DNA of 64,000 nucleotides, from the NCBI RefSeq assembly GCF_001894805.1, contig NZ_BCWX01000008.1:1-64000 (forward strand). The letters are read 5' to 3'. The DNA comes from Rhodococcus globerulus NBRC 14531 (GTDB taxonomy: Bacteria; Actinomycetota; Actinomycetes; Mycobacteriales; Mycobacteriaceae). The stretch's first letter is position 1, and each line of letters begins with the position of its first letter. The position numbers and the translations under genes were made by a program. Positions 1 through 7,723 of this stretch are shown here, piece by piece. A model generated the notes under the pieces. That model saw only the letters and a list, made by a program, of their open reading frames with translations, did no database searches and had not been told where the DNA came from.

Positions 1-207
1 AACCATTCAGACGGAAGAATGAACAATCACCGACGAAAAATACTCACACCCCGAACATCAGAACCGAAACCCGAAGGCCCGGAACATCATTCGACATGTG
101 AAGTACCAAATAATTTTGGCACTGACATTCATCGACACACTGTTGAGTTCTCAAAGAACACGCGCACACCATCACCGCGACCTTCAGGCCACTCGCTCCG
201 GGGCAAC
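1..207 (-). other. rRNA operon leader, partial
   Basis: Read on the minus strand, this is the precursor leader that precedes 16S rRNA in mycolic-acid actinobacteria. It carries the boxA-like TGTTCTTTGAGAACTCAACA followed by the usual leader text (GTGTGTCGATGAATGTCAG, then ATTTGGTACTTCA). The 16S gene itself should start beyond position 1 and is not in the window. The 5' end is inferred from the promoter at 214-242. I am confident it is an rrn leader, less so of the exact start. Confidence 0.8.
141..160 (-). promoter_or_regulatory. boxA antitermination element of the rrn leader
   Basis: The minus strand reads TGTTCTTTGAGAACTCAACA. This block is nearly invariant in rrn leaders of Mycobacterium, Corynebacterium and Rhodococcus, where NusB/NusE assemble the antitermination complex. 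It lies about 47 nt downstream of the predicted transcription start. Confidence 0.75.
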
Positions 208-213
208 TTTTCC

Positions 214-242
214 AGCCTATCCGATTCTCCGCACCGGCGCAA
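214..242 (-). promoter_or_regulatory. rrn promoter (-35 TTGCGC, -10 TAGGCT)
   Basis: On the minus strand TTGCGC (237-242) and TAGGCT (214-219) are separated by exactly 17 nt, and the leader with boxA follows. TAGRCT-type -10 boxes are usual for actinobacterial rrn promoters. Further promoters may lie in 243-416, but I see none that is convincing there. Confidence 0.55.
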
Positions 243-416
243 ACCGGGCTGATCTTCATCAACTAACTGGAGTGTTCGCCAGGCACTTCGTACAACCTCG
301 TGTCACTCACCCTCGCAGGTGGGAGTCGGTGTCCGTGTCGCTCTGACCTGGAATAAGTTACGCGAAGATCAACACAACACCAAATCGCCTGGTCACAGCG
401 CTGCGCTTTGTAAACT

Positions 417-614
417 TCAGGGAACCCAGTACCTCTGCGCCAGTTCTTCGATGATCGGATCTCCCTCTTGCGCCAATTCGAGGGCTTCGAGGTCGTCCGA
501 CACCGACAACAATCGGGAATCGTCACCTTCTGCATCGTGAATCGGGCGTCGGCCATCCTCGGAGAGTTGGCGCAACAACTTCTCGCGCACGCGGGCCTTC
601 AACGAATCAGCCAT
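417..614 (-). CDS. small acidic conserved-type protein, unknown function
   Basis: A 65-residue soluble protein starting MADSLKARVREKLLRQLSE and ending EELAQRYWVP, with no membrane segment. The N-terminal half is predicted amphipathic helix and the rest is acidic and probably flexible. I do not recognise a family. It lies on the same strand as the rrn operon, just upstream of its promoter region, and follows a tiny membrane ORF. The Shine-Dalgarno is weak (GGCGG close to the ATG). An overlapping plus-strand ORF (468-734) has no comparable protein-like composition, so I prefer this frame. No function is proposed. Confidence 0.5.
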   Translation of the reverse strand: MADSLKARVREKLLRQLSEDGRRPIHDAEGDDSRLLSVSDDLEALELAQEGDPIIEELAQRYWVP

Positions 615-653
615 ACCGCCAGCATGTGCCTCAGACCAGACGATGTCGAGTAC

Positions 654-752
654 TTACTCGTCATCCTTCTTGCCGAAGACCCGTCTGGCTGTCGGGATCA
701 AGACGATCAGTGCACCGAGAAGCACGATCAGTGAGAAAACCTGCATTGCCAT
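654..752 (-). CDS. 32-residue single-pass membrane miniprotein
   Basis: A very short ORF, MAMQVFSLIVLLGALIVLI followed by PTARRVFGKKDDE. It has one hydrophobic helix (about residues 4-20) and a positively charged tail, so the N-terminus would face out and the tail would lie in the cytoplasm. A good Shine-Dalgarno (GTGAGG) sits 5 nt before the ATG at 752. It lies between the DUF2752 gene and the 65-aa gene in the same orientation. I do not recognise a family. The membrane-helix composition together with the ribosome site makes it more likely real than chance. Confidence 0.45.
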   Translation of the reverse strand: MAMQVFSLIVLLGALIVLIPTARRVFGKKDDE

Positions 753-769
753 TTCGACCTCACTCAAAT

Positions 770-1195
770 TCAGGCCGGCGCTAGCCAGCTACCCCAAGGG
801 GTGTTCCGCACAACCGTAAAGGCAACAAGCGTTCCGAGCACCGCGATTGTCATTGCCGGCGCAAGCACGATCATCCGATCGGTCAACCCGTTCCATCTGC
901 GCACAACCCACCGCCCCCACGCGACAACCAGTACCGCGATCAACGGAACGATCAACACATTGCTCGACAACGACGCACCGATATCGAGATGCGTCAGGTC
1001 GTTGACTGCTCGAAGGCCACCACACGCCGGGCACCACAGACCTGTCACCGCATACATGGGACAGACCCCGTAGCTTCCGGAATTGTGCGGATCTCGGACG
1101 TGCAAAAGCACAAAAGCCGAGACCCCCACTGCAGCGACGCCGGCCGGAGCGCTCAGCGCCCGCCAGCCCCGCACTGCGGAGGTCTCGGTCTTCAT
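770..1195 (-). CDS. DUF2752 membrane protein
   Basis: A 141-residue membrane protein of the DUF2752 family, whose hallmark is a paired-cysteine motif. Here CPMYAVTGLWCPACGGLRA is seen near residues 45-63, between a first hydrophobic segment and two later ones near the C-terminus. The biochemical role of the family is unknown. I chose the ATG at 1195 (MKTETSAV) because the longer reading to 1282 would run into the preceding RDD gene. It lies 55 nt downstream of that RDD gene on the same strand, so the two are probably co-transcribed, a common pairing of small actinobacterial envelope proteins. Confidence 0.75.
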   Translation of the reverse strand: MKTETSAVRGWRALSAPAGVAAVGVSAFVLLHVRDPHNSGSYGVCPMYAVTGLWCPACGGLRAVNDLTHLDIGASLSSNVLIVPLIAVLVVAWGRWVVRRWNGLTDRMIVLAPAMTIAVLGTLVAFTVVRNTPWGSWLAPA

Positions 1196-1250
1196 ACGAT
1201 CCACTGTAGAAGCTGGTGGCCACCGACAGCTGCGGCCACGCGAACCCGTT

Positions 1251-1856
1251 CTATCTCGCTCGAATAACGACTGAGCGAACAATCATGTCGTGCCAGCACT
1301 GGCTCTTCGAATCCCAGAGCGGCCACAAGTAGTTGAGGAAGCACGCTCCGCCGAGGATCGCTTCCAGTATCCATCGCAGGAGAGCCATGGGTGGTCCCAG
1401 CGGAACACCGTCGGACTCTCGAACCACGGAGATGCCCAGCCACTTCTTCCCCAATGACTGGCCGGTATTGCCCTGACGGAAGACGTAGTTCCAGACCTCG
1501 ATCAGGAGGGTCAGAACAATCCCGATCCCGATGACCAAGAGGCCGACCGAATTTGCACCTTCCGTAGTGACGGTTCCGTCGTCATACGTGGTGACCTCCG
1601 CTCCCGAGAACGCGATCACCGCGCCGATGATCGCGACGATCACGCCAGGTAGCGGCACGATGAGGTAATCGAGCAAATACGCGCCGACACGCGAAATCCA
1701 GGAGGCGTACGGGTAGGCAGGTTGCGGAGGCCCATATCCCTGCGACGACACGGGAGGCATCTGCCCGTACTGAGGTGGCTGTCCGTACTGCGGTTGCTGC
1801 CCGTACTGCGGTGGCTGGTTCGGCTGCTCGCCAGATCCCCAGTTCTGCTCCGACAT
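1251..1856 (-). CDS. RDD family membrane protein
   Basis: A 201-residue protein with a proline/glutamine/tyrosine-rich cytoplasmic N-terminus (repeated PPQYGQ units, residues about 13-45) followed by an RDD domain of several membrane helices. The domain begins SWISRVGAYLLDYLIVPLPG, where R and D are the family residues. RDD proteins are poorly characterised and some have been linked to ion transport. The GQxP-type tail is typical of actinobacterial copies. It is first in a probable operon with DUF2752. A 76-nt gap to the upstream tRNA terminator leaves room for its own promoter. Confidence 0.8.
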   Translation of the reverse strand: MSEQNWGSGEQPNQPPQYGQQPQYGQPPQYGQMPPVSSQGYGPPQPAYPYASWISRVGAYLLDYLIVPLPGVIVAIIGAVIAFSGAEVTTYDDGTVTTEGANSVGLLVIGIGIVLTLLIEVWNYVFRQGNTGQSLGKKWLGISVVRESDGVPLGPPMALLRWILEAILGGACFLNYLWPLWDSKSQCWHDMIVRSVVIRAR

Positions 1857-1932
1857 GGCGATTCTCCCCTGCTCAGGCGCGTGTACGCAGGATCAGGATA
1901 AACGGGGCATCGAGTATTTACCGGTAAACGAC

Positions 1933-1970
1933 AAGAGCCCCGCACCAGAATTTCCTGGGACGGGGCTCTT
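1933..1970 (-). terminator. intrinsic terminator after tRNA-Thr
   Basis: Perfect 10-bp inverted repeat AAGAGCCCCG (1933-1942) and CGGGGCTCTT (1961-1970), six bases downstream of the tRNA 3' end on the minus strand, followed by a short T-containing stretch. Confidence 0.7.
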
Positions 1971-1975
1971 GGCCG

Positions 1976-2048
1976 AGCTGCCTGAGAGAATCGAACTCTC
2001 GACCTTTTCATTACGAGTGAAATGCTCTACCGACTGAGCTAAGGCAGC
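1976..2048 (-). tRNA. tRNA-Thr (anticodon CGT)
   Basis: The minus strand folds into a full cloverleaf. The acceptor arm GCTGCCT pairs with AGGCAGC, the D-arm contains AGCTCAGTCGGTAGAGC, the anticodon stem TTTCA/TGAAA encloses loop CTCGTAA (anticodon CGT), and the T-arm has GTTCGATTC. The discriminator base is T. The 3' CCA is not encoded. It reads ACG threonine codons. Confidence 0.93.
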
Positions 2049-2078
2049 GTGCCTTTCGGCGATGGCGAGTCTAACTGG

Positions 2079-3308
2079 TCAACCCCCGGAACGCGAAAAC
2101 GGGGGTCGGAAGGCTTCGCCGATACTCGCAACCATCGCGTCGAGAGCCCACTGCAACTTGACGTTGAAATCGACGGCTTCGCGACATGCAAGCACGGCTT
2201 CGATGCACTTCAGTAGACCTTCCGGTGACGTCCGCGATGCCAGATCGGAAGCCCGCTCGGCCATATCGGGATGAGTGGACGTGGACGACGACCCCAACGC
2301 GTACGACAAGGCGTCGCGGTACATGCCGGCAAGATCGATCAGCGTCCGGTCGAGAAGATCACGCTTGGCCCGCGTATCCCTCGATTTCTGCCGCGCTTCG
2401 AGTTCCTTGATCAATCCGGCAGACCCTCGGAGCGTGCCGGCTGTGCCCTTACCGGTTCCGCCGCCGCCGAGCGAGACCTTCAGTTCTTCGAGTTCACGTT
2501 CCTTGACGTCGGTGAAGAGTGTCTTGGTTTCGGACTCGATCGACTTCACCAGATTTTCGGCTGCTTTGTACGCCGTCGATGCGGACGCGGCATCAAAGGC
2601 AAGCCGGAGCGACCGCGCACGTTCGTCCCGCGCGACATCGTCGGTAGCCAAGCGTCGCGCTCGACCGACGTGACCACCGCTGATCGATGCGGCAAATCTT
2701 GCCTGGTCGGGAGCCAATCCGTCACGCCCGATCAACACCTGGGCGATCGACTCGACAGACGGCGTCACGAGAGCCAAGTGCCGACATCGCGAACGGAGTG
2801 TGACCGACATGTCCTCTGGGTCCGTGGTGGGAGCGCAGAGCAGGATCACCGTGCGGTCCGGCGGCTCCTCGACAACTTTCAGAAGCGCATTGGCCGCGCC
2901 CTCGGTCAATCGATCCGCGTCCTCGACGACGATGACCTGCCAACGACCGGTCGTTGGCCTGCGCGACGCGATATTGACGATCTCGCGCATGCCTTTGACG
3001 CTGATGCTCAATCCGTCGGGAATGATCCGTCGTACGTCACCATGGGTTCCCGCCATCGTGGTTGTGCACGCATGGCACTGCCCGCATCCCGGTTCGCCGT
3101 CGGACGTGCACTGCAGGGCTGCGGCAAAGCACAGCGCCGCCACGGACCGCCCGGATCCGGGAGGCCCCGTGAAGAGCCACGCATGGGTCATATCGGATCC
3201 GCTGGAGTCGCCTCTGGCGGACAGCGCGGCGGCTCGCAAACTCTGCTCGACGTCGTGTTGACCTACCAGCCGACCGAACACACCACGTTCGGTCACATCA
3301 CTACTCAT
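2079..3308 (-). CDS. holB: DNA polymerase III subunit delta' (clamp loader)
   Basis: A 409-residue AAA+ protein of the clamp-loader complex that helps place the sliding beta clamp on primed DNA. The P-loop region reads WLFTGPPGSGRSVAAL (about 44-59), and a zinc-module cysteine cluster (C-x5-C-x2-C-x2-C, GEPGCGQCHAC) follows. The sensor-type SRCR is present as LRSRCRHLAL. The C-terminal collar domain is helical. It lies 36 nt behind topA on the same strand, so a topA-holB transcript is likely. In M. tuberculosis an adenylate cyclase gene separates the two; here nothing does. The length is normal for actinobacterial delta'. Confidence 0.93.
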   Translation of the reverse strand: MSSDVTERGVFGRLVGQHDVEQSLRAAALSARGDSSGSDMTHAWLFTGPPGSGRSVAALCFAAALQCTSDGEPGCGQCHACTTTMAGTHGDVRRIIPDGLSISVKGMREIVNIASRRPTTGRWQVIVVEDADRLTEGAANALLKVVEEPPDRTVILLCAPTTDPEDMSVTLRSRCRHLALVTPSVESIAQVLIGRDGLAPDQARFAASISGGHVGRARRLATDDVARDERARSLRLAFDAASASTAYKAAENLVKSIESETKTLFTDVKERELEELKVSLGGGGTGKGTAGTLRGSAGLIKELEARQKSRDTRAKRDLLDRTLIDLAGMYRDALSYALGSSSTSTHPDMAERASDLASRTSPEGLLKCIEAVLACREAVDFNVKLQWALDAMVASIGEAFRPPFSRSGG

Positions 3309-3344
3309 GCAAAAACCTTAACCGTCGGCACCGACGAGTCCGGC

Positions 3345-6272
3345 TCAGTCCTTCTTCGCCGGAGCCTTCTTGGCAGCCGCTTTCTTGGCCGGGGCCTTCT
3401 TGGCGGCGGTCTTCTTCGCAGCGGCCTTCTTCGCCGGGGCTTTCTTCGCAGCGGCCTTCTTCTTCACCGGTCCGCGGGCACGACGGTCAGCGAGCAACTC
3501 CGACGCACGAGCATCCGAGATGGATTCGACGGCATCGTCCTTGCGCAGGCTGGCGTTGGTCTCACCGTCGGTGACGTACGGACCGAAACGACCGTCCTTG
3601 ATCACCATCGGCTTCTCACTGACCGGGTCGACACCCAGCTCACGCAGCGGCGGAGTAGCCGACGCCTGACGTCCACGTCGCTTGGGCTCTGCGTAGATCT
3701 TGAGCGCGTCGTCGAGGGTGACCGTGAACATCTGCTCTTCGTCGGCCAGGGAACGCGAGTCGGTGCCCTTCTTCAGATACGGACCGTATCGGCCGTTCTG
3801 AGCGGTGATCTCTTCCTTGCTCTCGGGATCGACACCCACGACGCGCGGAAGGGACAGCAACCGAAGTGCATCCTCCAAGGTGACCGTCGCCAAGTCCATG
3901 GACTTGAGCAGCGATCCGGTGCGCGGCTTGGGGCCCGCAACCTTCTTGGCAGCCTTCTTCGCGGGAGCCTTCTTGGCTGCGGCCTTCTTCACCGCAGTCT
4001 TGGTGGTTCCCGCGCTGACCTCTTCCGGTTCCGGAACCGGCACGATGTCCGGCTCCGGCTCGGCCGGCGGTTCGGGGAGAATCTCGGTCACGTAAGGACC
4101 GAAGCGGCCCTCCTTCGCGACAATCTCGTTTCCGGTCAGAGGATCGACGCCCAGCTTGCGACCTTCTTGAGGCGTCGCGAACAGCTTCTCGGCGTACTCG
4201 GGGGTGAGCTCGTCCGGCGGCAGGTCATCGGGAAGATTGGCCCGCTGCGAGATCAGATCGCCTTCGGGATCGTCCGGATTCTGAACCATGCGCTCGAGGT
4301 ACGGACCGAATCGGCCGACACGTACGTGAACCTCACGACCCTCGGCGTCGTCGAACAGCCGGATGGAGTTGACCTCGCGGGCGTCGATCTCCTCGAGATT
4401 GACGCCGACCATCTTCTTGAGGCCGCCTTCGCGGGCGACCGAACCTTCGGCACCGTGCTCGCCACCGAAGTAGAAGCTGCTCAGCCAGTTACCGCGCTGC
4501 TCACGTCCACCGGCAATAGCGTCGAGGTCGTCTTCCATGCCTGCGGTGAAATCGAAGTCGACCAACCGGCCGAAGTGCGCCTCGAGCAGACCGACCACGG
4601 CGAAGGCAACCCACGCCGGAACCAGTGCGCTGCCCCGCTTGTAGACGTATCCGCGGTCGAGGATGGTCTTGATGATCGACGAATACGTCGACGGTCGGCC
4701 GATACCGAGCTCTTCCAGAGTCTTGATCAGGCTGGCTTCGGTGTACCGCGCCGGCGGGTTGGTGCTGTGACCGTCGGGATCGAGCTTGGTTGCCGTGACT
4801 TCCTGGCCCTTGACCAGTATCGGAAGCCTGGATTCGGCATCGTCGGACTGACCGCCTGCCTCTTCGTCGACGCTCTCGACGTAAGCCTTGAGGAAGCCCG
4901 CAAATACGATGGTGCGACCGGACGCGGAGAACGTGCAGTCCTCACCCGTGCCGGCCGTGCCGGAAATGCGAAGCGTCAGCGTGTTGCCCCGAGCGTCGGC
5001 CATCTGCGAAGCCACGGTGCGCTGCCAGATGAGTTCGTACAACTTGAACTCGTCGGCGTCGAGCTTGGAGTGCAACTGCCCCGGCGTCTGGAACACATCG
5101 CCGGCCGGACGGATTGCCTCGTGCGCTTCCTGCGCGTTCTTGACCTTGCGGGTGTACTGACGCGGCGTCGGATGGACGTACTCCGGGCCGTACAACTCGG
5201 TGGCCTGCGCACGAGCAGCAGCGATCGCCGACTCGGACAGCGTCGTCGAGTCGGTACGCATGTAGGTGATGTAGCCGTTTTCGTACAGACGCTGCGCGAT
5301 ACGCATGGCCCGCTCGGACGTGAAGCGAAGCTTGCGACCGGCCTCCTGCTGCAGCGTCGACGTCATGAACGGCGGATACGGCTTACGGGTGTACGGCTTG
5401 TCTTCTGCAGACGAAACCGTGAGGTCGACGCCGTGCAAAGCCTCGGCCAGTCGACGCGCGTACGCCTCGTCCAGCACAGTGACCGCACTGCCCTTGAGCT
5501 TTCCGTCCGGTCCGAAATCGCGACCGGAAGCAACGCGGGAACCGTCGACCGAGACAAGACGCGCACCGAAACTGCGGGGGCTGGCGTCGGCGCCGGCATC
5601 AAGCGTGGCGGAGATGTCCCAGTACGAAGCCGACTTGAACGCCATGCGCTCACGCTCACGCTGGACGATGACACGGGTAGCAACCGACTGGACGCGGCCC
5701 GCCGAGAGCCTCGGCATGACCTTCTTCCAGAGCACCGGGCTGACCTCGTAACCATAGAGACGGTCGAGGATACGGCGGGTTTCCTGAGCGTCGACGAGGT
5801 CGATGTCGAGCTCGCGGGTGTCTTCGGCAGCAGCACGAATTGCCGGTTCGGTGATCTCGTGGAAGACCATTCGACGAACCGGAATCTTGGGCTTCAGGGT
5901 CTCGAGGAGATGCCACGCAATGGCCTCACCCTCGCGGTCGGGGTCAGTTGCGAGGAAGAGTTCGTCAGCGTCCTTCAAGAGTGACTTGAGTTCGGCGACC
6001 TTGCCCTTCTTCTCCGGGCTGACGACGTAGAGCGGCTCGAAGTCGTGATCGACGTTGACGCCGAGACGGGCCCACGGCTCGCCCTTGTACTTGGCCGGAA
6101 CATCCGCTGCGCCGCGCGGCAGGTCGCGAATGTGACCGACCGATGCCTCGACTACGTAGTCCTTACCGAGGTAAGGAGCGATTTTGCGCGCCTTGGTCGG
6201 TGACTCGACGATCACGAGGCGACGAGGGTTACCGGACGCTCCCTGACCGCTGCCGTTGTCCGCTTTAGCCAC
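3345..6272 (-). CDS. topA: DNA topoisomerase I (type IA)
   Basis: A 975-residue type IA topoisomerase that relaxes negative supercoils. The TOPRIM domain has E23 (IVESPTKA) and the acidic triad in LATDPDREGEA (D110, D112, E114). The active-site tyrosine is Y337 in ITYMRTDS. After the core come four repeat modules ending in GRFGPY/GRYGPY rather than zinc fingers. A lysine/alanine tail (KKAAAKKAPAKK repeats, last about 45 residues) increases processivity in mycobacterial homologues. The start is GTG at 6272, with AAGGAAGG about 15 nt upstream. A TATAAC -10-like element lies at 6343-6348, upstream of two short palindromes in the 5' leader. holB follows closely. Confidence 0.97.
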   Translation of the reverse strand: MAKADNGSGQGASGNPRRLVIVESPTKARKIAPYLGKDYVVEASVGHIRDLPRGAADVPAKYKGEPWARLGVNVDHDFEPLYVVSPEKKGKVAELKSLLKDADELFLATDPDREGEAIAWHLLETLKPKIPVRRMVFHEITEPAIRAAAEDTRELDIDLVDAQETRRILDRLYGYEVSPVLWKKVMPRLSAGRVQSVATRVIVQRERERMAFKSASYWDISATLDAGADASPRSFGARLVSVDGSRVASGRDFGPDGKLKGSAVTVLDEAYARRLAEALHGVDLTVSSAEDKPYTRKPYPPFMTSTLQQEAGRKLRFTSERAMRIAQRLYENGYITYMRTDSTTLSESAIAAARAQATELYGPEYVHPTPRQYTRKVKNAQEAHEAIRPAGDVFQTPGQLHSKLDADEFKLYELIWQRTVASQMADARGNTLTLRISGTAGTGEDCTFSASGRTIVFAGFLKAYVESVDEEAGGQSDDAESRLPILVKGQEVTATKLDPDGHSTNPPARYTEASLIKTLEELGIGRPSTYSSIIKTILDRGYVYKRGSALVPAWVAFAVVGLLEAHFGRLVDFDFTAGMEDDLDAIAGGREQRGNWLSSFYFGGEHGAEGSVAREGGLKKMVGVNLEEIDAREVNSIRLFDDAEGREVHVRVGRFGPYLERMVQNPDDPEGDLISQRANLPDDLPPDELTPEYAEKLFATPQEGRKLGVDPLTGNEIVAKEGRFGPYVTEILPEPPAEPEPDIVPVPEPEEVSAGTTKTAVKKAAAKKAPAKKAAKKVAGPKPRTGSLLKSMDLATVTLEDALRLLSLPRVVGVDPESKEEITAQNGRYGPYLKKGTDSRSLADEEQMFTVTLDDALKIYAEPKRRGRQASATPPLRELGVDPVSEKPMVIKDGRFGPYVTDGETNASLRKDDAVESISDARASELLADRRARGPVKKKAAAKKAPAKKAAAKKTAAKKAPAKKAAAKKAPAKKD

Positions 6273-6418
6273 CTGCTGCCCGAACCTTCCTTTGGACGAT
6301 CACTGCCGTCGGCAGTTCTTCAGAACTAGACGTGTGGAGCAAGTTATACCCCGTGTCTCTCTTTACAGAGTGACATACCCGCACGACATTCGTGCAGATC
6401 AGTACAGTATGGACACGG

Positions 6419-7039
6419 TCAGATCTGTGGCCAGGCCGCTTCGAGGTCCACGTGACGGGGTGCCTCGCCCAGGTATTCGACGAGCTTGGTCAGTCGCTTC
6501 TTGCCGGCGATACGAAGCCCTGGACCGGGCGTCCGGTTGCCCAGCTGAGTAGGTGCGATACCCACTCGCATCAAGGCTTGCGCCAACGGCGCGTGAGTCT
6601 GAGTCGCGTGCGGATCGAGGCCGAAAACGAAGCGTTCGCCGTCCTCTTCCATCCTGCCGGACGAGACTGCCCAGACCCGGAGCTGGCGGGGATTCGGAAC
6701 CCATCCAGCCGGGACGGACTTCACGGCACCTTTGGTCCACTGCACGGACAGGGGCAGCAGGGCCGGCGTCGCCTGAGTTCGGACGAGCGGGCTTCCTTCA
6801 TCACTACGCGTCACTTCCGCGCCGAGTCCGCATTGCGCAATCAGCTCGGCAATGGCCTGGGCCCGCCAGTCTCGATCTACGACGATCGAGATCCGAGCAC
6901 GATCTTCGTTTGTCACCACCTGACCGTGTCCAGCCAGCATGCCGGCCAGGTCTGTCACGGCAGGGGGAATCGACTCGGCGGAGAAAAAGGACAGTTGGCT
7001 CACAGAGTGCAACGTAGGGCACGAGGACCGTTGCGGCAT
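6419..7039 (-). CDS. Rv3647c-like conserved actinobacterial protein
   Basis: A 206-residue soluble protein of unknown function. Its position between cspA and topA matches Rv3647c of M. tuberculosis, so it belongs to a conserved neighbourhood. The middle reads as alternating strands and helices (RARISIVVDRDWRAQAIAEL, then residues to ARSDEGSPLV), and the C-terminus contains ALMRVGIAPTQLGNRTPGPG. I see no catalytic motif or membrane helix. The ATG at 7039 is used. An internal start near residue 30 is possible because the first 28 residues are not clearly folded. A strong terminator behind cspA implies separate transcription or read-through. Confidence 0.75.
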   Translation of the reverse strand: MPQRSSCPTLHSVSQLSFFSAESIPPAVTDLAGMLAGHGQVVTNEDRARISIVVDRDWRAQAIAELIAQCGLGAEVTRSDEGSPLVRTQATPALLPLSVQWTKGAVKSVPAGWVPNPRQLRVWAVSSGRMEEDGERFVFGLDPHATQTHAPLAQALMRVGIAPTQLGNRTPGPGLRIAGKKRLTKLVEYLGEAPRHVDLEAAWPQI

Positions 7040-7063
7040 AAATAATGGGACCTATTACGAAAA

Positions 7064-7103
7064 GGTCTGTCCCCCATTGCGGCGAGGCAACGAGGGACAG
7101 ACC
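7064..7103 (-). terminator. Rho-independent terminator of cspA
   Basis: Perfect 10-bp stem GGTCTGTCCC (7064-7073) / GGGACAGACC (7094-7103). On the minus strand it is followed by TTTTCG. It lies 18 nt after the cspA stop codon. Confidence 0.85.
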
Positions 7104-7121
7104 GTGTCCAGCTCGGAAGAA

Positions 7122-7325
7122 TCAGACCGCGCGAACGCCTGTCGCCTGGGGCCCCTTGTTGCCCTGCCCTACCTCGAACTCCACACGCTGGTTCTCCTCG
7201 AGGGTACGGAAACCGTTGCCCTGAATCTCGGAGTAATGAACGAAGACGTCTGCGGAACCGTCTTCGGGAGCGATGAAGCCGAAGCCCTTTTCAGCGTTGA
7301 ACCACTTCACAGTGCCCTGTGCCAT
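7122..7325 (-). CDS. cspA: cold-shock protein, CspA family
   Basis: A 67-residue single cold-shock domain. The RNA-binding motifs RNP1 (KGFGFIAPE, residues 13-21) and RNP2 (VFVHYSEI, 27-34) are intact. It binds single-stranded RNA/DNA as a chaperone in the cytoplasm. The Shine-Dalgarno GAGAAGGA lies about 6 nt before the ATG. The gene is monocistronic, with a terminator directly behind it, and its long upstream region (to 7723) is shared with the divergent helicase. In M. tuberculosis the orthologue Rv3648c occupies the same position. Confidence 0.97.
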   Translation of the reverse strand: MAQGTVKWFNAEKGFGFIAPEDGSADVFVHYSEIQGNGFRTLEENQRVEFEVGQGNKGPQATGVRAV

Positions 7326-7723
7326 GCTTTTCCTTCTCTTTCTAACACCGGATTCGATGAACTGCGCTTATTCAATCCATCGGGCCCGTTCCGGCCGCAG
7401 TACCAGCTGATTTCCCCCCAGGCTTGCATCCTCGCAGGAAAGGGCAAGAGCACCACGTCCGCAACAAAAGATCCTGCGAGCGTGCACTTTCTCAAGCCTA
7501 CGAACACAGAAGCTGCGACCGGTTGTCAGTCAACCATGTTCTGCGCGTGCACAACAGTCGAAATACGTTAAGAATTTGCTACCGAATATCACCGGCTTCG
7601 ACCCGCCGCAGTCGGCCGCCACCCCGTGCCGCCACTTCCGCCAGCCGATGCGTATCATCAAAACTGCAGGTAACGGCAGTTTCGAACTGTCGGGACACCC
7701 GAACGCCGATCCCGGAGAGTCAC
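7326..7723. promoter_or_regulatory. divergent cspA / helicase intergenic region
   Basis: About 400 bases without a supported gene. It must hold the cspA promoter and probably a long cspA 5' UTR (minus) and the helicase promoter (plus). A clear inverted repeat GGTTG-tcagt-CAACC lies at 7521-7535. On the minus strand a TTGACT -35-like hexamer overlaps it, but I find no convincing -10 at the right spacing. The in-frame upstream extension of the helicase ORF (7424-7723) does not look like coding sequence. Confidence 0.45.

Noticed and set aside
2271-5984. Plus-strand open frame of 1237 codons
   Set aside because: It lies antisense to holB and topA, is arginine-rich with no recognisable domain, and reflects the GC-rich codon positions and lysine-tail repeats of topA.
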